DNA of 64,000 nucleotides from Anthoceros angustus (taxonomy: Eukaryota; Streptophyta; Anthocerotopsida; Anthocerotales; Anthocerotaceae): the NCBI GenBank assembly GCA_010909165.1, contig VJWM01000118.1, positions 248,001 to 312,000 of the forward strand, in the 5' to 3' direction. Of this stretch, positions 44,239-55,678 are shown piece by piece. The notes below the pieces were generated by a model. The model was not told where the DNA came from and did no database searches. It saw only the letters and a list, made by a program, of their open reading frames with translations. The number at the start of each line of letters is the position of its first letter. The first letter of the stretch is position 1. The translations under genes were made by a program, and so were the position numbers.

Positions 44239-44479
44239 TAGTGGTGCGAGACTCACCGCGTAGTAGAACGGGAAACGAGGTTTCCGGGACTTAAAGATCC
44301 GCAGTTGGACAAGATGTGAGGTAAGTAGTTGAGTAGATAGGTGAGAGGTGTAGCAAGCCCGACGGCAAAGGTCGGTAGTGATAGAAGACAGCGCCTTGGC
44401 ACAAACCATTCCCTTGGGAGCAAATCCTGTGGACTACAACGATATTGAGGGGTGGTAATGGGAAGCCCCACCGTGTCTC

Positions 44480-46120
44480 GCAGGACTCAAAAGTTTGATA
44501 ATCTATCTGGGATGGACACCAACACCCAACCGTCATCAAGTGATTGTGGTAGCGGGCGGCAGAGTATATCTGATACCACAGAGAGGCTTCGTGCCTCTAC
44601 AAGAGAGGAAGTTCATGAGTATCTGCTCCAGTCTTCATCAGGAAGGTATCCAGATTTCCGGCTGGCCGAGATACAAAGGGTGGAGGGTCTGCCGCCGCTT
44701 ACGGCGATGTGAGAGGAGATTCTACGCAAAAATGTACCAACACCTGGAAGAGAAGGAATGATAATGTGGCTACACGCCATGCCAACGCCCAAGAAGAAGT
44801 AGAGGTAGCCAAGACAATTGGTAGGGAAGTTAAGGACGATCAAAGACCCTCAATTTGGGGTGCGGTGATTGTTATAAGGCAATGAGGAGTTAAGAACCTT
44901 TAAGATTGTCACCTACTGAATCGTATAAACCCCACCCACCCGCGGATAGCTTAACCAAGCAATGCTAGGACTTGGGGATCCGGAGTTGCGTAAGAAGGGA
45001 GGAAACTCCCATAATAAAATGTCATGTCTTGCTCTCTCTCACCTGCGGTGCGCTTTGATTGTCGCAAGCGGCGTGCCAATCGCCGGGCGGGTGCATGGGT
45101 GTCTGTGAGGGTCTTGAGTTATGAAGGGTGACTGAACGTGGCAAGGGCATTGTTGGACCGCCGCCATGCCTTTTATAACCTCGCTATGAGGTGTAGCAAA
45201 CCCGAGAGTGTTTGAGCTAGAATGGCTGAGGGAGCGGGCGCTAGGAATCAAGCAAGAGGAACTCGCTTCTTGGCCACTGGTGGAAGGAAGGTCTGTATGG
45301 AGTAAAGCTGCAAATAGAAGCGCCATGAGTAAGGTCCGCCGCAGCCTAGATATCTCAAGCCTAGACCGTGAGGGCTAGAGATGAAATCTCTATGATCCGA
45401 GGCACCTGTGGCCGTGAGGGCTTGCAATGGGAGTAGGGTTTCAGCTAGGGTCAAGAGTGGAAGAGGTAGATTAGAAAAGAGAGGAGAAGAGAGAGGAGAA
45501 AAGAGTAGAAAAGAGAATCTAAGAGAAAAGAGAGAAGAGAGAAGAGGAGAAGAGATCCTCAAGAGAGAAGAGATCCCAAGGAGAGAAGAGAGAAGAGAGA
45601 AGAGACCTTTACCGAAGAGAGTAGATCATGAGAGAAGAGAGAAGAGAGAAGAGAAGAAGAGAAGAGAAATATTTCCAGACAGAGAGCTTAGAGAGAGCTA
45701 GAGAGAGTCTCTAGGTTCTCTTTGAGAGAGTTGTTAGAGAGGAGCGAGAGAGAGCGAGAGAGAGCGAGAGAGAGCGTAGAGAGAGCGAGAGAGCGAGAGA
45801 GAGCGAGAGAGAGCTAGAGAGAGCGAGAGAGAGCGAGAGAGAGGCCGAGAGAGAGCGAGAGAGAGCGAGAGAGAGCATGAGAGAGAGCGAGAGAGGATAG
45901 GGAGCAAGAGAGGAGAAGAAAGGCTTGAAGAGAGAAATTTAAAGAGAAAAGAGAAGAGAGGAGGGAAGAAAAGTGTGAGAGCAAGCTATCCTGGATGACA
46001 TTTTGATTTTAGAAGGAGGTGAAATTTCACTTAAGAGAAGTCAGGATAAGAGCTAAAGAGGAGTCTCAAATTTGTCAAGAGAAGGGTCTTAAGACAGTAG
46101 GTAGGATTTGGCGCCTGGTG
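44480..46120 (+). pseudogene. A2 gag, protease and partial RT (decayed Reina-like)
   Basis: Anchors to A1, in order: the knuckle region at 44630-44880 (AGGAAGGTATCCA, AATGATAATGT, CCCTCAATTTGG); protease at 45205-45330 (GGAATCAAGCAAG, AGGAACTCGCTT, TGGAGTAAAG.TGCAAATAGAAGC); ATGAAATC in the ILGL-type segment near 45385; RT active site at about 45988 (ATCCTGGATGACATTTTG, I-L-D-D-I-L); and AGAAG..TCAAGA near 46050. Spacing is close to A1, apart from RT N-terminal sequence, which is replaced by the GA-rich tract. Heavily decayed, with no frame longer than a domain. Confidence 0.7.
45465..45985. repeat. GA-rich tract with (GAGAGAGC)n
   Basis: About 520 bases almost free of pyrimidines on the plus strand, first irregular AGAGAAGAG blocks, then GAGAGAGC octamers (about 45740-45895), then irregular again. 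It lies where the N-terminal half of A2 RT should be. Confidence 0.95.
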
Positions 46121-46880
46121 GGAGGATTGTCCACATTGTAGCCACAGTAATTTAATGGTCAGCTGGCACGTAAGTGAGCTAAATGGGCGAAGCCTCTCAA
46201 GACGTAGGTCACGCCCGGCCTAGGAGTCATCTATGTAGGATAGTGAGACCTACTTAAGGGGTTTGGCTTCGTGTGCAGGCGCCAAGAGGAGGGGCAATAG
46301 TGAATACGGCCATAATCAGACTTTTAAAGATGAGGTCGCGAGGAGCTTGAGGTCGCTGAGGGCACACCCTCCATCCGCAAGCGGGAAGGCCCCCACCCTT
46401 TGTGTGAACAAACGATCGTATTTAATCGATCCCAAGAAGGATAAGGTGCCAAATACTGGGACAAGTGGGCTTAGAGGGTCGAGGGTTCCGGGGTCCCTGA
46501 ACCCTCTTTTGAGTCCACCATCCTTATGAAGTTGAAGTATCCCACCTATGAGAAGGAAATGATCGTCATTCATTGTCTCAAAGTATGGAGACACTATTTC
46601 TTCTGGGCTTGATCTGGCGCTTCTATATATCATATATCAAGACAACATACTTCTCTAACCAGTTGAAGTTGAATGCAAGACAAGCTAGATGGCAAGATTT
46701 CCTAGCTATGTATGATGTGACTCTCAAGTATAAACCTGGAAAAGAAAATAAGGTTGCGGATGCGCTAAGTCACAAAAAGAGTCAAGAAGTAAAGGCAATG
46801 GCAATGATGGTTGAACCTATGGACACTCACAAACAGATCAAGGAAGCATATCTGCAAGATCTATATGTTCAGCTCTAGAA
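46121..46880 (+). pseudogene. pol: A2 RT connection and RNase H
   Basis: RNase H reads KLKYPTYEKEMIVIHCLKVW then RHYF from 46531, stops at TGA, and resumes in the next frame at about 46640 with TTYFSNQLKLNARQARWQDF, LAMYDVTLKYKPGKENKVAD and ALSHKK. This is the standard chromovirus RNase H with the YEKE and ADALS motifs. The segment 46121-46510 is the expected place for the RT thumb, but I can read little of it. This domain is missing from A1. Confidence 0.87.
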
Positions 46881-48370
46881 TAATGGAATAGAGCAAAAAG
46901 GAAGCAAGTTCAAACTAGAGGGATGAAGTTTCAAGCTGATATACAAAATGTATCGTGATTGTGATCCCAAATTCTTCGTAGTTGAAGAGCAAATTGCTTG
47001 TCCGAATCGTCCATGATGTGCCAAGTGCAAGTGCATCCGTGGAATTGACCCCACTTATGAGAAGCTAAGGAAGCTGCGATATCACGCCGAGAATGCAATG
47101 AATATTGGGCTCAGATTATGTCAAGGCATATATGCCTTGACAGCATATACAACATATATGGTCAGGATATGCCTCGGACGGTATACAACATATACGTCAG
47201 TTTTTGCTACAGATAAGGTGGGAGCAAGTTAAAACCAAGAGGTTTCATACAAATGTTCCTACTCTATTCCAAGTGTGACCATGGAAGAGTATTTCTATGG
47301 ATTTTATCATGCCTTTGCCACCCAAAGCTTGTGGTTGTACAAATTATCATGATGCTAGTGGATAGGATTCACCAACAAACACATTTCATCCCCACAAAGA
47401 AGCGAGTAACAGCCTTTTCCGGGAGGTAGCCACTTTGTTTAAGAAGTATGTATACATGGCATCATGGCTTCGCCTATGCAAGACATTGTGAGTGACAGGT
47501 GATGTGATCCAAGGCTCACAGAGAATTTGAGCAAAGAATCGATAAGAAGCTTGAATGTGAATTATGTATGAGCACGTTTTACCATCCGTGATACATCGAT
47601 GGCTCAACCGAGCGAAATAACCCGAATCCAAGAAGAATACTTAAAGGCATTATGTGCGATTGATCAGTGAGGGATTGAATCGATCATATCAGACTACGAT
47701 GCGCACTTTGTTATACAACACCGCATACGCCTCTCCGGGATGTAGTCCTTTGATGATGGGAGGAAATTCAAGCAATCGGACGTGGTATCCAAGCGCAAAT
47801 GCTGAAGTTTTCGATACACTGCTCACTATGCATCCATGCCGATTCATTGAGCAATTGAAGGCTAGGCATGAGATTGCCAAAGGAATTTTAGCCAAGGCTC
47901 AAGCACGTCAAGAAATAAACATACCGATAGCATGGAGAGAAAACTATCTTCAACGCTTGTACGATAAAAGAATGGGTGAAATTGAAAGCATTTCCCATTG
48001 CCTCAAGAATTCAACTTTCAGCTTAAGGCCAAGATATGGTGGTCCATATTGTGGTCTCAGCGTCTTGACTTGGAGAAGTGGCTTATGTTACAATTGTTCT
48101 AATACCGAAGGATTTTTGCACAATGTGTGTTTCTATGTATCACTACTAAACCATTTGTTGCCAATAAAGAGAAAGAAGACATGGATAAAGAAGAAGTACA
48201 GTTCCTTTGGCAAAGACAATCAAGAATTATGGAAATTGGTGGAATTCCTGCGAGCAGTAGCGTATCTACAAACATGGAATTATACCCCACAAGATATGGT
48301 AAAGTTGCGAGGATCTCGTGATCTAGCTTTGGGTAACGTTAGAGGATATCTTGTAAAGGATCTTGGATGA
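46881..48370 (+). pseudogene. pol: A2 integrase and possible chromodomain
   Basis: Fragments in order: the zinc-binding part (VHDVPSA..DPTYEKLRKLRY, about 47010-47085), VDRIHQQTHFIPTKK (about 47360-47400), IVSDR with the second catalytic Asp (about 47487), and STFYHP..DGSTERNN with the Glu (about 47575-47625). The open frame 47654-48370 holds the integrase C-terminus: LLYNTAYASPGCSPLMMGGN, FIEQLKARHEIAKGILAKAQ, RPRYGGPY and HNVCFYVSLLNHLLP (FHVSLLKK-type). About 60 residues follow, where chromoviruses carry a chromodomain; I cannot confirm its aromatic residues. Confidence 0.82.
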
Positions 48371-48556
48371 TCACCGATACGGGCTATTATCATCGAGGAT
48401 GTTGATTCTTTCCCAAAGTTGGGGAGAAAGTAAGAAGCCTCGTAATGAGAGGCATGTAGCCCTGGATCTAGTTAGTAAGTTGTAAGTAGTGGTGGTCAGA
48501 CTGAGCTTAGGGCTTAAGGAAGAAAGTCCGCTTTAGGCAGTTACTTTTGAGAATGT

Positions 48557-48963
48557 TGTAAGCCTCCCTTTGAAAGGAGATGAGGCTAGCCCTAGAAGGA
48601 GGCATCCTATGATCCTAGCATGGGGAGCTACACTCTTGCGAGGATAGGACTTTGGTGCCTGTGAGGCCTTTGGGAGCCCGTGAGTGCAGCCGCCGCAAAG
48701 GAGAGCCGCTGAGGAGGAGATCGAGGGGAGAGAGCTAAGCTCCTAGCTTTTAGGCAAAGATGGGGAGCTCTCTCTCGATCTCTCATGTATTCTTGTTGAC
48801 TCTTATTTAATAAACAGAAGCAGCCGCAAAACGTGTCAATCAAGCGAGTCGTCCTGGGTGGAAGGACTCAAGGGCTACTTGGAGTGCCTAGTACTGTGTT
48901 TGGTGATGTTTTTTGTCGCTAATCACAAGCTGGATCGCCCACCTCGCTGAAAAGGGGGTGTTA
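48557..48963 (+). mobile_element. A2 3' LTR
   Basis: A 407-bp LTR, TGTAAGCCTCCC to GGGGGTGTTA, alignable over its length with 7442-7814. It has extra bases in GC-rich places (GCAGCCGCCGCAAAGG). The upstream sequence GGCTTAAGGAAGAAAG at about 48510 could be the polypurine tract, but it is about 30 bp from the boundary. Confidence 0.85.
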
Positions 48964-49050
48964 AATAAATTAGATTAAAACATTCAACATAGTTGTACCT
49001 CCCAAAATATTAAATTAAAATTTAATAAAAAACACATTACAATCGAAAGT
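48961..49050. repeat. Right flanking repeat X2
   Basis: TTAAATAAATTAGATT... matches X1 at 7354-7442, about 91% by eye. It directly follows the A2 3' LTR. Further right (49051-49354) is AT-rich, with no feature I recognise. Confidence 0.85.
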
Positions 49051-49971
49051 AGGTTCATAATTGGTCTAGAATAATTTTTTAATACTGCTCAAAGAGAATG
49101 CTATCTTTATAGTAGCTAAGCAAAGAAATATTATTGATTATTTTAAGTGAAACCTATTGAGTAAAACCTATAATTTTCTTTTTATAAAATAGTTTCTAAA
49201 ATATTTTCTGAATATTCCGATTGGCTTAAATGGGACCTCCTGTAACATACTCTAGTGAAAAGGATAAAAAGTGAAAATAATAAATGTAAACATAGTTTAA
49301 AGTAAAAGCTAATCATGGAAGGTTATATATACGGCTATATGTTGGGATAAGAGGTCTCAGGCTATGCACTTCCCCGGGAGTTAGGAAAACAAGTAGGGTT
49401 TGCTAGGATTGAAGGATAAATAAGGCGAAAAGGAGGAATAAATTGGGGTAGCCCGGACGAGGCTCGAGTATACTCCGACTGGAGTGAACAACGGACCCCA
49501 CCACTATGGCAAGCTCCGGACTACGCCGAGTAACGGATAAGTCCGGAACCCACCTGTGTCAAAACAGGATAAGTACGCCAGTGAAAGTAACCTAGGAGCG
49601 GAGGCGTGAGGATGACGAGGCGGCGCCACGGACGGCCCCGAGTGGAGGTCGGGCATGCGAGGAGACCGTAACGCTGAGGCCGAGCAGGGTATTCACGCCC
49701 GCGGCCGCGCGCGTAAGGCCGCAGGAAGCGAGGGTCGAGTAAGCCATGCACTCGCGCTACGGACAACGAAGAGGCGCCTTCCGCCCAGCATTTCCACAAG
49801 CGCGGCCAAGGAGGGAGGTCACGGCAGCCTCCATAATCCTCAGCCCTTGCGCCCGCAATCCGCTCGCCGTTTTTTGGGCGCACCAGAGCGTGCTCCAAGG
49901 TTGGAGCAACGAACGCGGCGAGGAACATCGTGCCGGCCGACGCCAGAATACAGAACAAGAGAGGAGAAGCA

Positions 49972-52384
49972 ATGGCACCCAAAAGCCGAGAAACTGGGAG
50001 CCATGGACCGTGGAGCGCAACATTGTGACCCGGCGCTATCCGGACTTCGGGCCCCGGCCGGAGGAAGCAGGAATTGGTGCAGAGTGGCATCCGGACGTGT
50101 TCCAAATGGTCTCGGACTTTGACAACGCTACCTAGTCCGGAGTTTGCCCAAAGATGCGCGGCGATCAACAAGGAGGTCCGATCCAAGAACCTCCGGAGGA
50201 CCCGAGGCGATGGACCTTGGAGGTCCCGAGGATGGCCTACAACCGCCAAGGAGGAAGAAGTGGTGCCGAGCCCCTTAAGGCGGGAAGATAGGGCCACCAC
50301 GGGCGGCCGAGGCTCGAACGCAGCGGACAACCAACGGATGGTTGATATCCGATCCGGCCGATCGAGTAAGGGCGGTAGCCCGGATCATTGTCCATTGAAC
50401 TCGCCACCAAGGTGGATCACCTTGGTGATAACTGCTGGTATTCTCATGCGCCAATGGGAAGAGAGCGGACCGGGAAGGATTATCTTCGCCTGTTCGCCAG
50501 AGGCACGCAAGCTAAGGAGCGAGAGCCTCGCCATCGGTGACCCCATACCCGATTCATGTATGGGGACATTTCGAGCTCTCAAGGAGGGAGAGCTTGAGCG
50601 GGCCCTCGGGGCCGTGGAGGCCCCGCTGGCAGAGCGTGCAAGGCGCCTGAGGTGGGGGTCAAGACCAAGCGGACTCGGGAGGAGGACGATCGAGGGATTT
50701 GACTCCATACGCCCGAGCGAACCCCTCACCACCTGTGGAAGTTTGGGAGGCGATTCCCCTTCCTCCTTTTGGTGCCCTCCGAGCAAGACAGGAGGGAGCG
50801 TCGGGAGGTGCGGGCCCGCAGACCGATGTAATCAACAACCACGACGGCCGCCGAGCCCCGACGAACCGGGAGCCAAGAGCGGAAGACGGTGCCGCTTCAA
50901 CGCAAAGACTGGGAGTGCCTTCTCCCCCGCCCACGGAGTGGCAAGAGGTCAAGAGGTAAGGAGGGCGAGAAAGGGACGTGGCCCAAGGAGCAGGAGGTCG
51001 GCGCAGCCCCACCCCGAGCCGGCCCTGCCCCGAGAAGGGGCAAAAGAGCTTGCTCCGGACCCCTCACCTCCGAGCCCTGTGAGAAAGAGGGCAAAAGGAG
51101 TTAGAGGCCAAGAGGGCCAAGAGGGTGAGACTCTGACCACCACTGTGACCGAGGGTCCCGATTAGGTCCGAGAACCCACCGACTTACCCCGGATCCGGGT
51201 ATGGAGGTCCTCGACCGAGAAATGCCGGCTCCCACTACGGACTTTGTGGGGGCCTCATCAGCGGCCGTGGAAGAAACACGGCGAAGTCTCATGGACGGAA
51301 TGCTTTGGGGTCTCGTGGTACATGGAGAAGACCCGAAGTGGAGGCCACCCGAGGAGGATGGTGGAACCCAAGAGCAAGTGAAGGCGGAGGGGCAAAGGAA
51401 AGGCGGAGTCCCTCCGGATCGAGGAAGGGAAACGCCGGTGGCGGAGCGAGGCCCGGCCCAGCAGACCAAGGTTCTTCACCGTGAACAGCAAGCTCAGAGG
51501 CCCAAGCGGGCGGAGGACCTTGCAGCGAAGAGGGAAGCGCAGGAGGCGGAAGAGGCCCGGCACAAGCAGAGAGCTCGGGACTGGCGGAGGCGGCCCGGCC
51601 AGAGCGCCAAGGGCGAGGCCGTAAAGGCGGCGAAGGAGTCAAGCGTGAAAGAGCGACCGGATCACTCTGACGTGATCGAACCGTGGAGAGAGCCACAGCA
51701 TGAGGTTACAAGGCCGACAAAGGGCTAGGAGGAGTGGAGGCCAAGACGGGAGATAGAGGATCTCCAGTGCGTGGAGGTAGAAGGAGGCGGCAGCAGATGG
51801 AGGATGCACGCTGAGCTACAACCCAAGATGCGCTTGAGCAGCAGTGATTCTCAACGAGAGAATCCACGAGAGCACGAAAAGAGTGCCTCGCCGCCTCAAG
51901 ACGGAGGAAAATCGGCGACTATCCAAGGAGTTGGACGCTGCTGCCATGTATGAGCCGGAGGAAGTCCGAGTCGGACGGAGGTATCCGACCGCCTGGAGAG
52001 GGAGCTGGCGGAGGTAAAGGCCAGAATGAACGGGGGAGCGCGAGCACCGGAAGCGTAAAAGAAGCCGCTGGTCCACCGAAAGGAAGGGAGCCGCGCTATG
52101 GCGGTAAGCCGCAATGGAAAGGAAACGACGGAGCCGAGCGGGAGCAACAGGCAGGAGGTGACCGAGGCCGCCTTGTAGCCTCGCGTGATACTACCACACA
52201 ACCGGGCAGAGAGGTGGCCCAACAAGCCGGCAAAGACTCCCTAACACTTATGGCGGAGGGAGTATCGGTGCCCGCACACGTGGAAGAGGCAATTCAACAA
52301 GTCGATTCAGACTTTGCCTATTACCACCGAGCCCCCGAGAAGCCTCGACGCCGCAGACGGACCCTGGAAGGCTCAAGGAGATGA
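49972..52384 (+). pseudogene. T3 U3 accessory ORF, 5' LTR copy
   Basis: The ATG is 617 bp into the LTR. MAPKSR is followed, after a shift, by WEPWTVERNIVTRRYPDFGP and EWHPDVFQMVSDFDNAT, then a stop where T2 reads VTLVREF. INKEVRSKNLR, DPRRWTLEVPRMAYN and GRIIFACSPEARKLRSE (about 50475) follow, then CMGTFRALKEGELERA and a charged tail open to 51165, with further coiled-coil-like frames to about 52384. Order agrees with T0, T1 and T2. Confidence 0.65.
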
Positions 52385-52597
52385 AGGCCACGGGACAAAG
52401 ACAGGGACCCTAGTGGCCTGCTTGAGATGACGGAGCGGGAGAGGAGCAACGAGGAGCGAGGAACGAGGAGCGGATATGAGGGCACCCCGACCTCACCATG
52501 GAAGGAGGGGCCAACGAAGGAGTCACCGCGATCGGGAACAGGAGGACTTGAGGAGAGCCACGAGGAGTCCCGTGAGGGAGGAAACCCGGGGCGTGAG

Positions 52598-52691
52598 TCC
52601 GGACTTTGTCCGGACTCAGAGGGAGGCCGACCAAGTCCGGACCTAAGTCCGGACTCAAGTCCGGACAATAAGTCCGGACTCAAGTCCGGAC
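52598..52691. repeat. AGTCCGGACT palindrome array, T3 5' LTR
   Basis: Seven TCCGGAC sites start at 52598, 52609, 52636, 52648, 52660, 52673 and 52685. Several are the full 10-bp palindrome AGTCCGGACT at 11-13 bp spacing. A few degenerate copies continue to about 52745. The position between accessory ORF and TATA is the same as in T2. Confidence 0.95.
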
Positions 52692-53698
52692 CCCGAATAA
52701 CTGACCCGAGGTCCGAGAGACAAGGTCGGACCTAGCCACCGGACCTGAATAAGCCGACTCAAGTTCGAGTCGAGACAGACCTCGAGGACCGCCGGGCAAG
52801 AAGGAGGAGCCCCTCGACTTACGCTTAGGGGAGCCGGTGGCCCCACCGCGGGGACCTGTGGAGGGGCCAGGATGACGCCGTGGTAACGGCGTCGCCGACC
52901 GCCACGAGCCCAACCCGATGTGATTCCGGGAGAGGAGGCCCGCCACGGATCATCCGATTGGGTGCACCACAACCGCCGTGACGGGGATTGGACCACCCAT
53001 TCCGAGGGCCTGGACCTTCCCACACAGAAGGAGATAGGGGGATAGGATGGTAGGGCGATTAGGGTATACCGAGTGGCTATCACCGTAATAGGGGTGTAAT
53101 AAAGACGCCACCTTGGGCGCAGATAAGAGAGGCGCCTAGTAAAGCATCTTTCTCTTGGTGTTGATGCCGCTCGCACCTTTGTGAGTCTTCTTGCTAACGT
53201 GAGTCCCGAGTCACCGAAAGGTGCACGGCACCCGGGAGATTGATCAAGGTCCCGTGACGACTTAACGCTGTGGTGTGTGTGGGAAGATCGGTGATCCGTG
53301 CCCCGAGTCCGACCGAACTGACCGAACGTGTGAGCCGGAGGAACTCCGGAGGGTGGTAGAGCCCGGACGGAGAGGCCCTGAACGACGGAGGAGGTCCGGA
53401 TCGAACCCGCGGCCTTTTCTAAGATCAAGAGTGTAGCGTGAGAGGAGAGAGGAAAGGATCGATGCGTGAGGGATGTATGAACGATACGGACGCGAACGGG
53501 TCCTTAACGCTTGGCCATACCGGCCCAGAGTGAACGCGTGAGAAGTTAGGAGTATGTGTGTGTGTTGAGGCGAACGAGCGCTAAGGACGGAATCACCAAA
53601 CGCGCAGAACGGGCCTATCATTCCCTTTGGGAACTTCTTCCTACAACGACACGGATTGTGCGCGCTACCATCGGCCAAGAAAAGTCCCGCCACATTTT

Positions 53699-53716
53699 TG
53701 GCGCTGCCGGGAATGA
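53699..53716 (+). promoter_or_regulatory. T3 primer binding site (tRNA-Asp-like)
   Basis: TGGCGCTGCCGGGAATGA follows the LTR end CCACATTTT. It lacks the CGTT of the canonical Asp site but keeps TGGCGC and GCCGGG. Confidence 0.72.
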
Positions 53717-53949
53717 AATCGGTCCGTGTGCAGTGCGCGCCCTTAGGAAGAGAAGGTAAGTGAATGCGTGGCGGTCGAGCGACGGTCAAGAGTGAACCGT
53801 CGGGAGGATCGGACGTGGTCACCTCGCGTGCTCTCCGAGCCGTGAGAGGAGAGACGCCAAACCCAACGAGAGAGCACCGCCGATCGAGGAGGGAGAACGT
53901 CGAATTGTCGACGAGTACGGGGTACAAGGGGGACGCCAACGGAAGAAGG

Positions 53950-55620
53950 TAGGATGCCCCACGCCTAACCCACCGATGGCATGGCAGCCCATGGCTACCT
54001 CGACCAAACAAGCGATCTCCATATTCGGAGGAAGAAGGAGCGGATGCGAGACCTTTGTGGAGGACTTCGTGTCCAAAGCCAACTTCAACGGAGAGGGAGC
54101 CGACGCAGCTCATCCAGCTTTTCCAAGGGGTTCTCCGAGGATGCTCAATGGTATCGGAGAAAGTACCGACCACCGAGAATGCCCCACCCGCCTCGCTTGA
54201 AGCTTTGAAAATGCCTTCTTAGAACGGTTTCGAGGATCGACCGTGAGGGTATGTATTATCAAAGTTGGAAAATGCGAGGAAGAAGGAGAAGCGGGCTCAG
54301 ACATCGAGCGGTTCTATGCCCGAGGATCGGCATCCAACCCATACCACGATGCAAGCGACGGTGGTGGTTCGCGGCTCTAGCCAAACCCATGGCTGCACGC
54401 CCCGCCGCCGAGAAGGACGTGGGCAAGGCGAGCGGCCGAAAACTACGAGGAATCGCTACATCGAGGATAAAGAAATCCGCTCAAGGAGGCAAGAAGAAGA
54501 AGAAACGGGTTCGACTGAGGAGGAAGAGTCTTCGAGGAGGAGGAAGACCAATGAGGTGTCTTGAGGAGGAGCAACGTCCAAGAAGAGACGGAGGTCTCTA
54601 GCGAGGAAGAGTATCCCGCAAGAAGAAGAGCAAGAAGCCCCAAAAAGAAGGTGGTAAGAAGGAGGTGGTGACACCAGCCGTCCGAGAAGCTCCACCGGAC
54701 CCGACTCCCTCAAAGGAGGTAGCAGTGTCCGGAGGACTGGAAAAGTGATAAAGAGAGTAGAGGACCGCGATAAAGTTAAGGACCGAGCGCGGAAAACACC
54801 GACTACGGTGCGAACGTGTGCCGTGTGCCGCACGAACACATTCGAATCCAACCGCCTCAAGGCCGGTGCATCAAGTGGACTACGAATACGAGGAGGAGGC
54901 CGAGGAGCAATGGGAAGAGGCCTATCGCATGTGAAGCCCCTCCGGGCCGCGATATCCCAAAACCATGTATCCGCCAACCGGAGGTCCGTCAATACAACGA
55001 GCCCCACCGATGCAAAGACCGCATGGGAGCCCTTCGTATCCTCTCAGACGGGTCTGCTGGAACGGGAATCCTCGCCATTACTCCAACGCGTGTCCGCACT
55101 CCAACGAGGTGGTAATGGGGACTTGACCGTGGTGGCGATCGCAAGTGGGCATATGACAAGACGCTATGTCCCAACCCTCACAAGGACGGCAGACGATATG
55201 CCACACCAAGCGGAGAACCCCGACCACCAACGCCACCTCCTAAGACTGTGACCGTACGGCAGGTCGAAGATGCTCAGTTGGCGGAGTGGGAAGAGATCCC
55301 CAGGGGTACGCGAGATGGGAAAGAACAAGAAGGTACGGTGGGGGTGTCGAAAGGAAGGGAGTTGGGAGTGGAAATCTTGGAGGTGTCTACTCGTAGCCGA
55401 AGGAAGGAGCGACGAGAAAGGCGCCAGTTGAAGAAGAACAAGATCGAGGAAGGCCACGACGCCGAGGAAGGCAATCAAACGGAAATACCAGCAGAGGATC
55501 CGACCGATGAAGGAGGGCTGGACGGCAGCTCACGGAGGGATTACCAAGGAAGTTCTCCGCAGAGGAGAAGGAACGGTGCCTCGCGACGGCGACGTTAGCT
55601 TCACGGACGTAGTCCGGAGG
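53950..55620 (+). pseudogene. gag: T3 gag
   Basis: The capsid start is MATSTKQAISIFGGRRSG then ETFVEDFVSKANFNGEGADA (from 53993). GYVLSKLENARKK sits near 54248. A basic and acidic low-complexity stretch runs to 54700. CAVCRTNTFESN, a possible first knuckle, is at about 54817, and CWNGNPRHYSNACP at about 55055 is a zinc knuckle lacking its second Cys. A Glu/Arg-rich linker (55248-55598) ends the region. Frames change several times. Confidence 0.8.
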
Positions 55621-55678
55621 TGACCGAGATGTTGCAGGAGGAAATGCGCAAGCATCCGGAGAATACCGTAACACAAGT

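Larger units (their letters stand above)
49355..53694 (+). repeat. T3 5' LTR (4.34 kb)
   Basis: Ends AAAAGTCCCGCCACA. Contents in order: GAGTATACTCC palindrome (about 49469), accessory ORF (ATG 49972), the AGTCCGGACT array (52598-52691), AATAAAGACGCC (about 53098), a decayed TATA (AGATAAGAG, 53121-53129) and U5. Confidence 0.92.

Noticed and set aside
46100-46130. TTTGGCGCCTGGTGG as an Asp-type primer site
   Set aside because: It is not preceded by an LTR-like CA end, and it lies within sequence colinear with A-family RT. The site at 44221 fits better.
41503-46500. A pararetrovirus or endogenous virus between T2 and A2
   Set aside because: No coat, movement or viral RT motifs were seen. The recognisable parts align with T0 U5 or with A1.
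50074-51165. Plus-strand 363-codon ORF in the T3 5' LTR as a distinct gene
   Set aside because: It spans pieces of the accessory ORF in mixed frames and is best described as part of that pseudogene.
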